Below, piece by piece: positions 18,076 through 28,061 of a stretch of DNA of 64,000 nt. How positions within the stretch are numbered: the stretch's first letter is position 1; each line of letters starts with the position of its first letter. This DNA is from Roseibium hamelinense (GTDB lineage: Bacteria; Pseudomonadota; Alphaproteobacteria; Rhizobiales; Stappiaceae). Both the position numbers and the translations under genes were made by a program. The notes under the pieces are model-generated. The model saw nothing but the letters and a program-made list of their open reading frames with translations. It made no database searches and was not told where the DNA came from. The DNA lies in the NCBI RefSeq assembly GCF_007830545.1, contig NZ_VLLF01000009.1, forward strand, positions 1 through 64,000, given 5' to 3'.

Positions 18076-19002
18076 TTAAGCTTTGGCTCGCAAACGCAGG
18101 ATCAGATCGACTTCTTCTTCCAGAGCGCGGCCATAGGCACGCGCGGCAGGCGGATTGGTACAGGCGAGGCTTTCCTGACGGTACAAGCAATAGGCGGCAA
18201 GCCGCCAATGATAGGCTATCCTATCCCGCTCGAAACGGCGCATGACATCGCGGTCCGGATAGGTTTGCAGCAGGACATCTTCAGCATGCAGGGCGAGTGG
18301 CCGTATCCCGTAAAGCGTCAGAAGTCCTGGTGACAGGAAACACACGAGATCCTCTACCGGGTCGCCAATCCCGGCATACTGCCAATCAATCAGTCTCGGC
18401 CCCTCGCGGGTCGCCAGAACAGTGCCGAGACACAGGCTCCTGTGCACAAGAGTAGGTTCAAAATCGATCCTATCATTTCCAAAGTCTGATTCAGAAGGTC
18501 TGAGCTTGATCAGATTGGCTGCCCGGCGGCTCTCCGGTATCCGCGTCAAGATGTTGTCGGCCTGGGCAAGTACATCTAAGGCACCGGCAGGAACCTTCTG
18601 AAACTCCTTGGTTGCGATCACCTGGCTGGCCAGGTTGACCAACAATTTCCCCGCTTCCCGGACATCGATTTCGTCTGACCCCGCAGGTTCATATCCGTAG
18701 ATGACCATCGGGTTGCCGTCAGGGCTTTCAAAGGCCGCTTCAAGCGATGGCGCAAGTCCAATACTCTCAAGATAGTACAATGCCGAGGCTTCCTGCTTTG
18801 GCAGTGTCGGAAACAGCGGGTTGTCTTCCAACCCCGGATAAAATTCCTTAACGATGAATATCCTGCCATCGGCTCTCAATTCCCAGAACCGGCTAGTGTA
18901 ACTGACAGGCATCGGTCGCAAAACAGCATCGGCTAGCCCCGCCAAAACCCGATGCTCACGCAAAAAAGAGAGCAATGCGCCATCACTCAAACCTGATATC
19001 AA
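18076..19002 (-). CDS. Choline/aminoglycoside kinase-fold protein with altered catalytic loop
   Basis: 308 aa from a TTG at 19002 that has GGAGGAGG 5 nt upstream. A longer frame from a GTG at 19107 is possible but has no Shine-Dalgarno. The fold is that of APH/choline kinase phosphotransferases: N-lobe Lys in RIFIVKEFYPG, and metal-binding Asp in PRLIDWQYAGIGDPVEDL. The Brenner motif HxDxxxxN reads LVHRSLCLGTVL, so the catalytic Asp is Ser and the metal-binding Asn is Thr. The protein may be a pseudokinase or use a different chemistry. It lies upstream of the ABC ATPase and divergent from the MttB gene; choline- or ethanolamine-like substrates fit the context, but this is inference. Confidence 0.72.
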   Translation of the reverse strand: MISGLSDGALLSFLREHRVLAGLADAVLRPMPVSYTSRFWELRADGRIFIVKEFYPGLEDNPLFPTLPKQEASALYYLESIGLAPSLEAAFESPDGNPMVIYGYEPAGSDEIDVREAGKLLVNLASQVIATKEFQKVPAGALDVLAQADNILTRIPESRRAANLIKLRPSESDFGNDRIDFEPTLVHRSLCLGTVLATREGPRLIDWQYAGIGDPVEDLVCFLSPGLLTLYGIRPLALHAEDVLLQTYPDRDVMRRFERDRIAYHWRLAAYCLYRQESLACTNPPAARAYGRALEEEVDLILRLRAKA

Positions 19003-19230
19003 TCTTGCCTCCTCCAGCGCATTGTCTCCACATCTGATCAACCGGTTGTCCAGGAACGTCAAGCCGGAACCCGGCCGGACGGGCACTTTGCGGCCAGCCA
19101 AACACACAATGTCGCAGACAGAGCATAGACCGTCGCTCTGGAGAGATGGTCATACCTTTCCCCGGCCCCCAGAGTTGGCACAACGGGCCGGCTGCATCCG
19201 GCACGGCCCGCAAGTGCCTGGAGACAAGAC

Positions 19231-20811
19231 ATGGTCGATGCCGCATTGGAAACCAAAGCTGCTGCAAACCCGGCCCGGCGCGGCAGAAGAAGACACGCAA
19301 ATGGTTCTGGAGCTACCGGGCCGGAGCTGTTTCCTCAAAAAGCCTTCCGTCAACCTCGCAACATTTACAAACCACTTGAAGCCGTCTCAGCAGACGAGCT
19401 GGAAAGCATCCACCAGTCGTCGCTGACCGTCTTGAAGGAAATCGGCATCGACTTTCTACACGATGAAGCGCGGGCAATGCTGAAGACTGCTGGTGCGGAC
19501 GTAGCCCCAAACTCGGAGCGTGTCCGTTTTGATCCGGTGCTCGTTGAAGAGCTTGTTTCCAAAGCACCGGCAGAATTCACCGTGCATGCGCGCAATTCGG
19601 CTCACAACTTGAAAATCGGTGGGGATTACATAGCGTTTTCATGTGTTGCCAGCGCGCCCAACGCACAAGATCGGGACAGCGGCCGGCGCCCGGGAAACCA
19701 ACAGGACTACCGGAACTTTTTGAAACTCGCCCAGTTCTTCAACATCATCCACTGCGTGATGGGATATCCGGTCGAACCGGTCGATATCCATGCTTCTGTT
19801 CGTCATTTGGATTGCGTTTCCGATATGGTGCGCATGACGGACAAGGTGTTCCATATCTATTCGCTGGGCAAAGAGCGCAATCTCGACGGATTGGAAATCA
19901 CCCGTATTGGCATGGGGCTCTCGAATGAGGAATTCCGGCGCACGCCCAGTGTCGTCTCCATCATAAATACGTCATCCCCGTTGCGGCTCGACACACCGAT
20001 GCTCCAAGGGCTGATCGAAATGGCAAACGCCGGACAAGTTAGCGTCATTACACCATTTACCTTGTCGGGGGCCATGGCACCGGTCACCGTTGCCGGGGCG
20101 TTGGTCTTGCAAAATGCAGAAGCCCTGGCCGGGCTGGCCTTTACTCAGCTGGTAAAGCCAGGCGCGCCAGTCATTTATGGCGGTTTTACTTCAAACGTCG
20201 ATATGAAATCAGGATCACCAGCCTTTGGTACGCCAGAATATGTCAAGGCAGCACTTGTCGGTGGTCAGTTGGCTCGCAGGTACGAGCTCCCTTATCGATC
20301 CTCCGGAGTTTGTGCCGCCAACACCGTCGACTACCAGGCTGCTTTGGAAACAACGTTATCCGAATGGGGCGCAATCAACGGCGGAGGCAACCTGATCAAG
20401 CACGCCGCCGGGTGGCTGGAAGGCGGTTTGTCGGCAGGATTTGAGAAGTTTATCGCTGATGTCGACCTGCTGCAGATGCTTGCCGAGTACCTCACTCCAC
20501 TAGATGTTTCACCTGAAGCACTGGCAATTGACGCCATCCGAGATGTCGGACCGGGAGGCCATTTCTTTGGCACCCAGCACACGCAGGACCGATACAAAGA
20601 CGCCTTTTATGCACCGATCCTGTCTGACTGGCGCAACTACGAAACCTGGGCAGAGGCCGGCAGCCCCACTGCCTACGACAAGGCGAACATCCTCTACAAG
20701 AAAGCCCTTGAGGCCTACCAGTCTCCATCGCTCGATCCGGCAATCGGAGAGGAGCTGGATGCGTTTGTTGCCAAGCGCAAAGAAGAAGGCGGCGCACCCA
20801 CCGACTTTTAG
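19231..20811 (+). CDS. MttB-superfamily (trimethylamine methyltransferase family) protein, non-pyrrolysine
   Basis: 526 aa, no internal UAG. The TIM-barrel sequence matches the MttB superfamily: early helix LHQSSLTVLKEIGIDFLH-like region, NTSSPLRLDTPMLQGLIEMA, ITPFTLSGAMAPVTVAGALV and the C-terminal GPGGHFFGTQHTQDRY motif. In archaea MttB needs pyrrolysine; most bacterial members lack it, and a few (MtgB, MtpB, MtcB) demethylate quaternary amines onto a corrinoid protein. No corrinoid-binding protein is visible here. GGAG lies 7 nt before the ATG. It is first in a probable three-gene operon with the FAD/GcvT dehydrogenase and the DddP-like enzyme, which suggests C1 removal from a methylated osmolyte. 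Confidence 0.85.
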   Translation: MVDAALETKAAANPARRGRRRHANGSGATGPELFPQKAFRQPRNIYKPLEAVSADELESIHQSSLTVLKEIGIDFLHDEARAMLKTAGADVAPNSERVRFDPVLVEELVSKAPAEFTVHARNSAHNLKIGGDYIAFSCVASAPNAQDRDSGRRPGNQQDYRNFLKLAQFFNIIHCVMGYPVEPVDIHASVRHLDCVSDMVRMTDKVFHIYSLGKERNLDGLEITRIGMGLSNEEFRRTPSVVSIINTSSPLRLDTPMLQGLIEMANAGQVSVITPFTLSGAMAPVTVAGALVLQNAEALAGLAFTQLVKPGAPVIYGGFTSNVDMKSGSPAFGTPEYVKAALVGGQLARRYELPYRSSGVCAANTVDYQAALETTLSEWGAINGGGNLIKHAAGWLEGGLSAGFEKFIADVDLLQMLAEYLTPLDVSPEALAIDAIRDVGPGGHFFGTQHTQDRYKDAFYAPILSDWRNYETWAEAGSPTAYDKANILYKKALEAYQSPSLDPAIGEELDAFVAKRKEEGGAPTDF

Positions 20812-20874
20812 GCTGCCAGCCGTTTCAGAAACAGAACGATGTACGCGCCCGATCAGGGCAAACCGGAGTAGAAC

Positions 20875-23310
20875 ATGAAGACCCACACACAAGTTGTTGT
20901 CATAGGCGGCGGTGTCGTTGGCTGCAGCGTCCTTTACCACCTTACTAAACTGGGCTGGAAAGACGTTGTACTGGTAGAGCGCGACGAGTTGACTTCAGGG
21001 TCTTCATGGCATGCCGCCGGCGGTTTTCACACGCTGAACGGCGACCCGAACGTGTCACAGCTGCAGAGTTACACGGTCGATCTTTACAAGGAATTGGAAG
21101 AGATATCAGGACAGTCCTGCTCCCTGCACCTGACCGGCGGTGTCATGTTAGCGGATACTCCCGAACGCATGGACTTTCTGCGCCTCGCTCAGGCCAAAGG
21201 CCGGTATTTGGGCATGGATCTAGAACTGATTTCCGTGTCCGAAGCCAAGAAAATGTTTCCAATACTGGATGAAAAGTATTTTCTAGGAGCACTTTGGGAT
21301 CCGATCGAAGGACACCTCGACCCTTCCGGTACGACACACGCTTATGCCAAGGCTGCCCGTATCAACGGAGCCGAAATATACCGCCACACCAAGGTAGAAG
21401 ATCTGGTCCAAACGCCGGACGGAACTTGGAATGTCATTACATCAAAGGGCGCGATTCATGCTGAGCATGTCGTCAATGCAGGTGGCCTTTGGGCACGCGA
21501 ATGCGGTCGCATGGTTGGGCTGGAATTGCCTGTTCTCGCTATGGAGCACATGTATCTGCTGACCGAGGAGATGCCAGAGGTCATTCAGCACAATCAAGAA
21601 ACTGGAAAGGAGTTGATCGGCATCTTGGATTTTGGCGGCGAGATTTACACCCGCCAAGAGGGAAGAGGCATTCTGCTCGGGACCTATGAGCAAGCCTGCA
21701 AGCCCTGGAGCCCGAAGCAAACGCCTTGGGATTTCGGCCACGAGCTGCTCGCACCCGATATTGACCGGATTGCACCTGAACTTGAAGTCGGCTTTGAGCA
21801 CTTTCCAGCGCTTCAAAATGCAGGAATCAAGCAGATCATCAATGGACCTTTCACATTTGCCCCTGATGGCAATCCGCTGGTTGGTCCCGTAAGGGGCTTG
21901 CGAAACTACTGGGTGGCATGTGGTGTGATGGCCGGCTTCAGCCAGGGCGGCGGTGTTGGTCTGACACTTGCCAACTGGATGATCGACGGCGATCCGGGCT
22001 ACGACATCTGGGGCATGGACGTCGCGCGCTATGGCGATTGGGCAACGCTGTCCTACACGAATGCCAAGGTACAAGAGAACTACCGGCGCCGGTTCCGCAT
22101 CAGGTTCCCAAACGAAGAACTCCCCGCAGCCCGACCACACCAGACCACCCCGCTCTACGACCAAATGCTTACCCAAGGAGCCGTGATGGGTGACAGCTGG
22201 GGACTTGAGACGCCGCTGTGGTTCGCACCCGAAGGGCAAGAGGCGAAGGATGTCGTCTCGTTTCACAGATCGAATGACTTCGACGCTATTTCCGGTGAAT
22301 GCCAAGCCGTTCGTAACAGTGTCGGGATTACGGAAATCGCCAATTTCGCCAAATATGAAATTACCGGCTCCGGCGCAGAAGCCTTCCTTGACAGGGTGAT
22401 GACTAACACGATGCCAAAGGTTGGGCGCATTGTCCTGACGCCTATGCTGAACGAGCGCGGCAAACTGATTGGCGACTTCACAATCGCTCGCGTCTCGGAA
22501 AATCATTTTTATATGTTTGGGTCCTCTCAGGCCGAGGTCTATCACATGCGCTGGTTCGAACAGCACCTGCCTACGGATGGATCGGTGGTAATAAGGCCGA
22601 TCAACCTCGGTTGGGTAGGCTTGTCGATTGCCGGGCCCAATGCGCGGAAAGTCCTGGAAATGGTAACCGATGAGAATGTCTCAAACGAAGCGTTCAGATT
22701 CATGGATTTCCGCGAGATGGACATCGCCCACGCACCTTGCAAGGTCAACAGGATATCCTACACCGGCGACCTCGGCTACGAGATTTGGATGAGCCCGGAA
22801 TATGAGCGGCAAGTCTATGCAGCATTGATGGCTTCCGGGCATGAGTACCAGATCAGGAACTTTGGCATGCGTGCCCTGCTATCCCTTCGCCTAGAAAAGA
22901 ACTTTGGCACTTGGTTCCGCGAATTCCGGCCCATTTATGGTCCCTATGAAGCCGACCTTGGCCGCTTTGTGAAAATGAATAAGCCAAGCTTTATCGGCAA
23001 GGAGGCTGCCATGTCAGAACTCACCGAAGGCCCAAAGCGTCTTCGAGTCGCCTTTGACGTTAAGGCAAATGGCGCTGACGTGCTGGGTGATGAACCGATT
23101 TGGTACGAAGAAAAAGTCGTCGGCTGGGTCACTTCTGGCGGCTATGCGCACCATGTCCAAAAGTCACTGGCACAGGGCTATGTTCCGGCTGAGCTAGCGA
23201 CATTGACCGACGAAGATTCATTTGAAATCGAGATTCTCGGCGACCGGCGCAAGGCCACAATACTGCCTGAGCCACCCTTCGACCCCAAGGCTGAACGAAT
23301 GCGCATGTGA
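20875..23310 (+). CDS. Dimethylglycine/sarcosine dehydrogenase-type FAD oxidoreductase with GcvT domain
   Basis: 811 aa, two modules. N-terminal DAO-type FAD domain: dinucleotide motif VVIGGGVVGCSVLYHL (~8-23), then GSSWHAAGG with His46 at the position used for covalent FAD attachment in the DMGDH family; C-terminal part of this domain GFSQGGGVG (~357). Residues ~425-811 are an aminomethyltransferase (GcvT)-like folate-binding domain, with the glycine-rich ITGSGAEAFLDRV and the GDLGYEIW motif. Known relatives oxidatively demethylate dimethylglycine or sarcosine and pass the methylene to tetrahydrofolate. The exact substrate is not resolved. It follows the MttB gene by 63 bp. Confidence 0.88.
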   Translation: MKTHTQVVVIGGGVVGCSVLYHLTKLGWKDVVLVERDELTSGSSWHAAGGFHTLNGDPNVSQLQSYTVDLYKELEEISGQSCSLHLTGGVMLADTPERMDFLRLAQAKGRYLGMDLELISVSEAKKMFPILDEKYFLGALWDPIEGHLDPSGTTHAYAKAARINGAEIYRHTKVEDLVQTPDGTWNVITSKGAIHAEHVVNAGGLWARECGRMVGLELPVLAMEHMYLLTEEMPEVIQHNQETGKELIGILDFGGEIYTRQEGRGILLGTYEQACKPWSPKQTPWDFGHELLAPDIDRIAPELEVGFEHFPALQNAGIKQIINGPFTFAPDGNPLVGPVRGLRNYWVACGVMAGFSQGGGVGLTLANWMIDGDPGYDIWGMDVARYGDWATLSYTNAKVQENYRRRFRIRFPNEELPAARPHQTTPLYDQMLTQGAVMGDSWGLETPLWFAPEGQEAKDVVSFHRSNDFDAISGECQAVRNSVGITEIANFAKYEITGSGAEAFLDRVMTNTMPKVGRIVLTPMLNERGKLIGDFTIARVSENHFYMFGSSQAEVYHMRWFEQHLPTDGSVVIRPINLGWVGLSIAGPNARKVLEMVTDENVSNEAFRFMDFREMDIAHAPCKVNRISYTGDLGYEIWMSPEYERQVYAALMASGHEYQIRNFGMRALLSLRLEKNFGTWFREFRPIYGPYEADLGRFVKMNKPSFIGKEAAMSELTEGPKRLRVAFDVKANGADVLGDEPIWYEEKVVGWVTSGGYAHHVQKSLAQGYVPAELATLTDEDSFEIEILGDRRKATILPEPPFDPKAERMRM

Positions 23311-23343
23311 CTGCTGAATTTAGGAAACCAAGGAGGGGCCGGC

Positions 23344-24717
23344 ATGAAGATTGATCAAACGTTTGGTCGGCACCGGCGGAAGATCATGCCCAATGTTTTA
23401 CCGGCCCACCCGGGAGAGTCCGCAGACTTTTGCGCACTTTCAGCCTATGCGACCGACAAAGCGGCTGCGCTAAACCGGCATGTTCTCGGCTATGGCGAAC
23501 TAGCGGAAAGAGAGTGGCATCAGCGCGACCTGCAGGCACCGGATCTTGATGCGATACGCGCCTATCGTCTGGACCGGATCCGCTCCGAACTCATAAAACA
23601 GGATCTGGCGGCAATCATTGTTTGCGATCCGCTCAACGTACGCTACGCAACGGATTGCACGAATATGCAGGTCTGGTGCACGCACAATGCGGTAAGGTAT
23701 GCATTCGTACCCACCAGTGGCCCCGTCGTCCTCTTTGATTTTCACAACTGCGAACATCTTGCAGCGCACGCCGATCTTGTCGATGAAGTAAGGCACGGGG
23801 TCGCCTGGTTTTATTTCGAAGCTGGCCCGAGATCTGCCGAGCTGGTCATCAGATGGGCCAACGAACTCGCTGACCTTGTGAGCAAGCACGGGGGCGGCAA
23901 CAAGCGTATCGCGGTGGACAAGACCAGGCAGGAGGGTATTGCGGCCCTGCATGCCCATGGTTTGGAGATCTTCGACGGTGAAGCGGTTATGGAGCACGCC
24001 CGCTCGGTGAAGTCTCCTGACGAAATCAAGGCCATGCGTCGGTCGATCGCTGCCTGCGAGGCAGCCATGTCGATCATGGAACATTTACTAGAACCCGGAA
24101 TGACCGAATGGGACCTATGGTCAATCTTGCACTCTGAAAACATCAAGCGAGGTGGGGAGTGGATCGAAACGCATCTGCTCTCATCCGGACCACGTACGAA
24201 CCCGTGGTTCCAAGAAGCATCCTCCCGTAAGATTCAAGCTGGTGACATGGTCGCCTTCGACACGGACCTCGTCGGCCCCTATGGCATGTGTTGCGACATC
24301 TCGCGTGCGTGGCTCGCAGGCAACGGAAAGCCGACCAATGAGCAACGCACACTGTACCAGATGGCGGTAGAGCAAATCGAGGCAAACTGCTCAATGCTCG
24401 CACCAGGCAGAACTTTCAAAGAGCTAAGTCACCAGGCAGCCACTTTGCCGGCAGAATTTATAGCCAATCGGTACTCGGTTCTGTTTCACGGTGTTGGGCT
24501 CTGCGATGAATATCCGGCTGTCCCTTACCCCGAAGACTGGGCTTCCGGAGGTTACGATGGCACCTTGCAGCCCGGAATGGTGGTCTGCGTAGAGAGTTTT
24601 GTCGGGCGTCACGGTGGGACTGAAGGTGTCAAGCTCGAGGACCAAATTCTAATAACGGAGACAGGCCACGAGAAACTGAGCAGATATCCGTTCGACCGGC
24701 GGCTCATGGGCGCATAG
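23344..24717 (+). CDS. dddP: DddP-family M24 enzyme, probable DMSP lyase
   Basis: 457 aa, creatinase/Xaa-Pro-peptidase (M24) fold. The metal ligands D306, D308, D318, H382, E417, E432 and the catalytic-base Asp D388 all occur with exactly the spacing I recall for Ruegeria DddP (D295, D297, D307, H371, E406, E421, base D377; a uniform shift of 11), as does the Tyr five residues before the His (Y377). Surrounding blocks such as IKRGGEWIET, SGPRTNPWFQE, FHGVGLCDE and YATDCTNMQ are DddP-like. DddP cleaves dimethylsulfoniopropionate to DMS and acrylate in the cytosol. AAGGAGG lies about 8 nt before the ATG; it is last after the MttB and DMGDH-type genes. A paralogue with another substrate remains possible. 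Confidence 0.78.
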   Translation: MKIDQTFGRHRRKIMPNVLPAHPGESADFCALSAYATDKAAALNRHVLGYGELAEREWHQRDLQAPDLDAIRAYRLDRIRSELIKQDLAAIIVCDPLNVRYATDCTNMQVWCTHNAVRYAFVPTSGPVVLFDFHNCEHLAAHADLVDEVRHGVAWFYFEAGPRSAELVIRWANELADLVSKHGGGNKRIAVDKTRQEGIAALHAHGLEIFDGEAVMEHARSVKSPDEIKAMRRSIAACEAAMSIMEHLLEPGMTEWDLWSILHSENIKRGGEWIETHLLSSGPRTNPWFQEASSRKIQAGDMVAFDTDLVGPYGMCCDISRAWLAGNGKPTNEQRTLYQMAVEQIEANCSMLAPGRTFKELSHQAATLPAEFIANRYSVLFHGVGLCDEYPAVPYPEDWASGGYDGTLQPGMVVCVESFVGRHGGTEGVKLEDQILITETGHEKLSRYPFDRRLMGA

Positions 24718-24740
24718 CCACACTCAAAATGAATGATGCC

Positions 24741-25253
24741 TTAGATCGCGGACATGATCACTGCCATCGCGATCCCATAAACGAGCACCCCTCCGATGAT
24801 CCACATGTGCTGGTTGTTGACCCCGAGTTTCTTTTCGACCTTGTCGGAGAACATTTTCAATAGTTCTGGCCAAGTGTAGGAGACGAAGTCGCCTTGCGTC
24901 ATGATGGAGACGATGCGGCCGTTTTCATCGACAACCGGCAGACGGCGGAAGCGCTCATTCGACATCACTCTCAACCAATCGACAACGTTGTCGTCATCAC
25001 GCGCAAGCCTAAGGCTTGTCGTCATGATCTCTGACAATTTGGTTTCTGCAGGGCTCTTGTTTTCCGCTACGATGCGGCGCATCAAGTCCCGCTCGGTCAC
25101 GAGGCCGACCACTTTGTTGTCTTCATCGGTGATCACCACCGACCCGATATTGCGAGCCGTCATCTCTTTCGTCGCCTCAAGTACGGTTTGGTCGGGCGAG
25201 GCTGTATAAGGCTTAGGTTTGGAGAGATATTCGATGCGTTCCTTGATCTTCAT
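24741..25253 (-). CDS. CBS-domain pair protein with C-terminal membrane helix
   Basis: 170 aa from the ATG at 25253 (AGGAGG 8 nt upstream); a longer frame to 25352 is unlikely. Two CBS motifs (~15-70 with RNIGSVVITDEDNKVVGLVTE, ~80-135 with RFRRLPVVDENGRIVSIMTQGD) form one Bateman module that usually binds adenosyl nucleotides. The C-terminus (~148-169, MWIIGGVLVYGIAMAVIMSAI) is a hydrophobic helix, so the module is probably membrane-anchored. It stands alone, convergent with dddP and divergent from tex. The partner it regulates is unknown. Confidence 0.86.
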   Translation of the reverse strand: MKIKERIEYLSKPKPYTASPDQTVLEATKEMTARNIGSVVITDEDNKVVGLVTERDLMRRIVAENKSPAETKLSEIMTTSLRLARDDDNVVDWLRVMSNERFRRLPVVDENGRIVSIMTQGDFVSYTWPELLKMFSDKVEKKLGVNNQHMWIIGGVLVYGIAMAVIMSAI

Positions 25254-25457
25254 GAATGCGCCCTCCTGAGTTGAGACCACCAGTGTACGCGAGAAACACG
25301 ATACTGGTTTCCCAGCCGGAAGAAGTCTTTCTCCCGTATCCAGCCAAATCAATGCTGGCGGATTTCCGTGGATCCGCGCTAACGGTCACTTTCCTGCCGT
25401 ACATCCGAGATCTATCTTCGCATTCCTTCCGGCGATATACGAAAGTCCAAACCATCC

Positions 25458-27890
25458 ATGTCTGAAACGCACACCTCCGCATCCTCTCCCACAACCAAAG
25501 CGGCACTTCTTGCTCCGGATGCCGCGCTAAGGATCGCAAGGAGAATTTCAGAGGAAATCGGCTGCCTGCCCACGCAAGTAAACGCGGCCGTGCAGTTGCT
25601 GGATGAAGGCGCCACCGTTCCCTTCATTGCCCGATACCGGAAGGAAGCAACCGGGGGCTTGGATGACAGTCAGCTTCGAAAGCTTGAAGAGCGCTTGGCC
25701 TACTTACGCGAGCTGGAAGACCGCCGAGTGACCATAACCAACTCGATTTATGAACAAGGCAAACTGACCGACGAGCTGGTAAAAAAAATTCAGGCAGCCG
25801 AAACGAAGTCAGCCCTGGAAGACATTTATCTTCCATACAAGAAAAAACGCCGCACCAAGGCTCAAATTGCGCGCGAAGCCAGTCTGGAACCACTTGCGGA
25901 TCTATTGCTGGAGGACCCGGCGAAAACACCGGAGACGGAAGCTGCTAATTTCCTGAATCCAGACCAAGGATTTGCCGATACGAAAGCAGTTTTGGATGGC
26001 GCACGGCAAATCCTCATGGAACGATTTGCCGAAAATGCAGATCTTGTAGGCCGCTTGCGCCGTCATCTGCAGGAGCGCGGTGTCGTGCAGTCGAAACTGA
26101 TTGATGGCCAGGCCGAAAAAGGTGCCAAATTCTCTGACTATTTTGACTACCAGGAACCGTTAAGCAAGGTTCCAAGCCATCGCGCGCTCGCGTTGTTTAG
26201 AGGCCGGAACGAGGGCATTTTGTCGGTCGACCTTACTGTTGATGCAGATGACCCGGCCCTTGTGCCGCCTGCCGTGCAGATGGTCGCGGATGCCTATTCT
26301 ATCGCTGACCGCGGGCGACCAGCAGACAAATGGCTTATGGATGTCGCCAAATTCGCTTGGAAAGTAAAACTCGCGCTACATCTGGAGTTGGACCTTATGG
26401 GTGCACTGCGGGAACGCGCAGAAGAAGCAGCTATCGAAGTCTTCGCGAAGAACCTGAAAGACCTGCTTTTAGCTGCTCCCGCTGGCGCCAAGGCGACGCT
26501 TGGTCTTGATCCAGGCATCCGAACAGGTGTGAAGGTGGCTGTCGTCGATGAAACAGGAAAACTCGTGGACACAGCCACGATCTATCCGTTTCAGCCGCGC
26601 AACGACGTCAGTGGATCGCGGGCTACCCTTCTCGCCTTGATCGCAAAACACAAGATTGGACTGATTGCTATAGGGAACGGTACGGCCAGTCGCGAAACGG
26701 ACCGTCTTGCAGCTGATGCGTTGGCCGATATTCCTGCATCCCACCGTCCGGTCAAAATTATCGTCAATGAAGCGGGCGCGTCGGTTTACTCAGCTTCGGA
26801 GCTGGCCGCAAAAGAAATGCCCAACATCGATGTATCGCTGCGGGGCGCTGCGAGTATTGCCCGGCGCCTTCAAGATCCACTCGCGGAGCTGGTAAAAATC
26901 GAACCGAAATCAATCGGTGTCGGGCAGTATCAGCATGACGTCAATCAGACCAAACTTGCGCGGGCTCTGGACGCGGTTGTCGAAGACGCGGTGAATGCGG
27001 TGGGCGTGGACCTGAACACAGCCTCCACTGCTCTTTTGACCCGCATTTCGGGCTTGAGTGAGAGTCTGGCAAAAGCAGTCGTTGAACACCGCGATCAAAT
27101 TGGCCGTTTTGAAAGTCGCAAACAACTAAAAGAGGTACCCCGGCTCGGGGCGAAGGCATTTGAGCTATGCGCTGGGTTCTTACGCATCAACGAGGGCAAA
27201 GAGCCGCTCGATGCATCCTCGGTGCATCCCGAAGCCTACCCGCTTGCGAAGCGGATCGTGAAAGCCTGCGGCCGTGACTTCAGCAAAGTCATGGGGAATT
27301 CGGGACTTTTGTCCGGGCTGGATCCAGCGGAGTTCACCGACGAAACTTTTGGCCTTCCAACTGTCAAGGACATTCTGGCGGAACTTGAAAAGCCAGGCCG
27401 CGACCCACGTCCGGAGTTCAAGACTGCGGCTCTCCAAGATGGCATTGAGGAGATCAAGGACCTCAAACCGGGCATGAAACTGGAAGGCACCGTTACAAAC
27501 GTTACGAATTTTGGCGCTTTCGTCGATGTTGGCGTACACCAGGACGGACTTGTACATGTCTCGCAGCTGGCCGATCGGTTCGTAGATGATCCGCACAAGG
27601 TGGTAAAGGCCGGTGACATCGTCAGAGTAACGATCCTAGACGTGGATGTGCCTCGCAAACGTATATCCATGACTATGAAGTCTAATGCGGACTACGAGGG
27701 GCAGCGCGAAAAACAGTATGGCCGAAAAGAACCCCTGAAGCGCACCGAGCGGGGCATGGGGCCACCCAAAAACGGCGGTCAAAGACACGATGGCAGCGGC
27801 AAAGGCAAAGGAGCCTCTACCGGATCCGATACGGGCAACAATGCGATGGCCGCGGCGCTTGCTGCCGCGATGAATAAACAGCGAAAATGA
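25458..27890 (+). CDS. tex: Tex-family RNA-binding transcription accessory protein
   Basis: 810 aa, standard for Tex. Order: N-terminal helical domain (~20-200), YqgF/RNase-H-like domain ([20 protein letters not shown], ~350), helix-hairpin-helix modules ([24 protein letters not shown]), and a C-terminal S1 RNA-binding domain ([21 protein letters not shown], ~670-740). A low-complexity Gly/Lys tail with ALAAAMN ends the protein, as in other alphaproteobacterial Tex. It binds nucleic acid and affects transcription and stress tolerance. It appears monocistronic. Confidence 0.95.
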   Translation: MSETHTSASSPTTKAALLAPDAALRIARRISEEIGCLPTQVNAAVQLLDEGATVPFIARYRKEATGGLDDSQLRKLEERLAYLRELEDRRVTITNSIYEQGKLTDELVKKIQAAETKSALEDIYLPYKKKRRTKAQIAREASLEPLADLLLEDPAKTPETEAANFLNPDQGFADTKAVLDGARQILMERFAENADLVGRLRRHLQERGVVQSKLIDGQAEKGAKFSDYFDYQEPLSKVPSHRALALFRGRNEGILSVDLTVDADDPALVPPAVQMVADAYSIADRGRPADKWLMDVAKFAWKVKLALHLELDLMGALRERAEEAAIEVFAKNLKDLLLAAPAGAKATLGLDPGIRTGVKVAVVDETGKLVDTATIYPFQPRNDVSGSRATLLALIAKHKIGLIAIGNGTASRETDRLAADALADIPASHRPVKIIVNEAGASVYSASELAAKEMPNIDVSLRGAASIARRLQDPLAELVKIEPKSIGVGQYQHDVNQTKLARALDAVVEDAVNAVGVDLNTASTALLTRISGLSESLAKAVVEHRDQIGRFESRKQLKEVPRLGAKAFELCAGFLRINEGKEPLDASSVHPEAYPLAKRIVKACGRDFSKVMGNSGLLSGLDPAEFTDETFGLPTVKDILAELEKPGRDPRPEFKTAALQDGIEEIKDLKPGMKLEGTVTNVTNFGAFVDVGVHQDGLVHVSQLADRFVDDPHKVVKAGDIVRVTILDVDVPRKRISMTMKSNADYEGQREKQYGRKEPLKRTERGMGPPKNGGQRHDGSGKGKGASTGSDTGNNAMAAALAAAMNKQRK

Positions 27891-28061
27891 AAAGGGGCGG
27901 CAGCGGCGGCATTTGACTCCCGTGCTTACGACCCCGGTGACATCCGGTCAGCGGTTATATCTTCGGTATTTCCTTTGAGGGGTTTGATCAGCGTGCGGAC
28001 GGCCTACATTCGGCAAATGAAAATCGCCCCGCACTTGGAAGGCTGAAAAGGATCCCCACGG

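Noticed and set aside
19002..19107. N-terminal extension of the kinase-fold gene from GTG 19107
   Set aside because: No ribosome-binding site; the TTG at 19002 has GGAGGAGG at good spacing. Left as an alternative in the entry.
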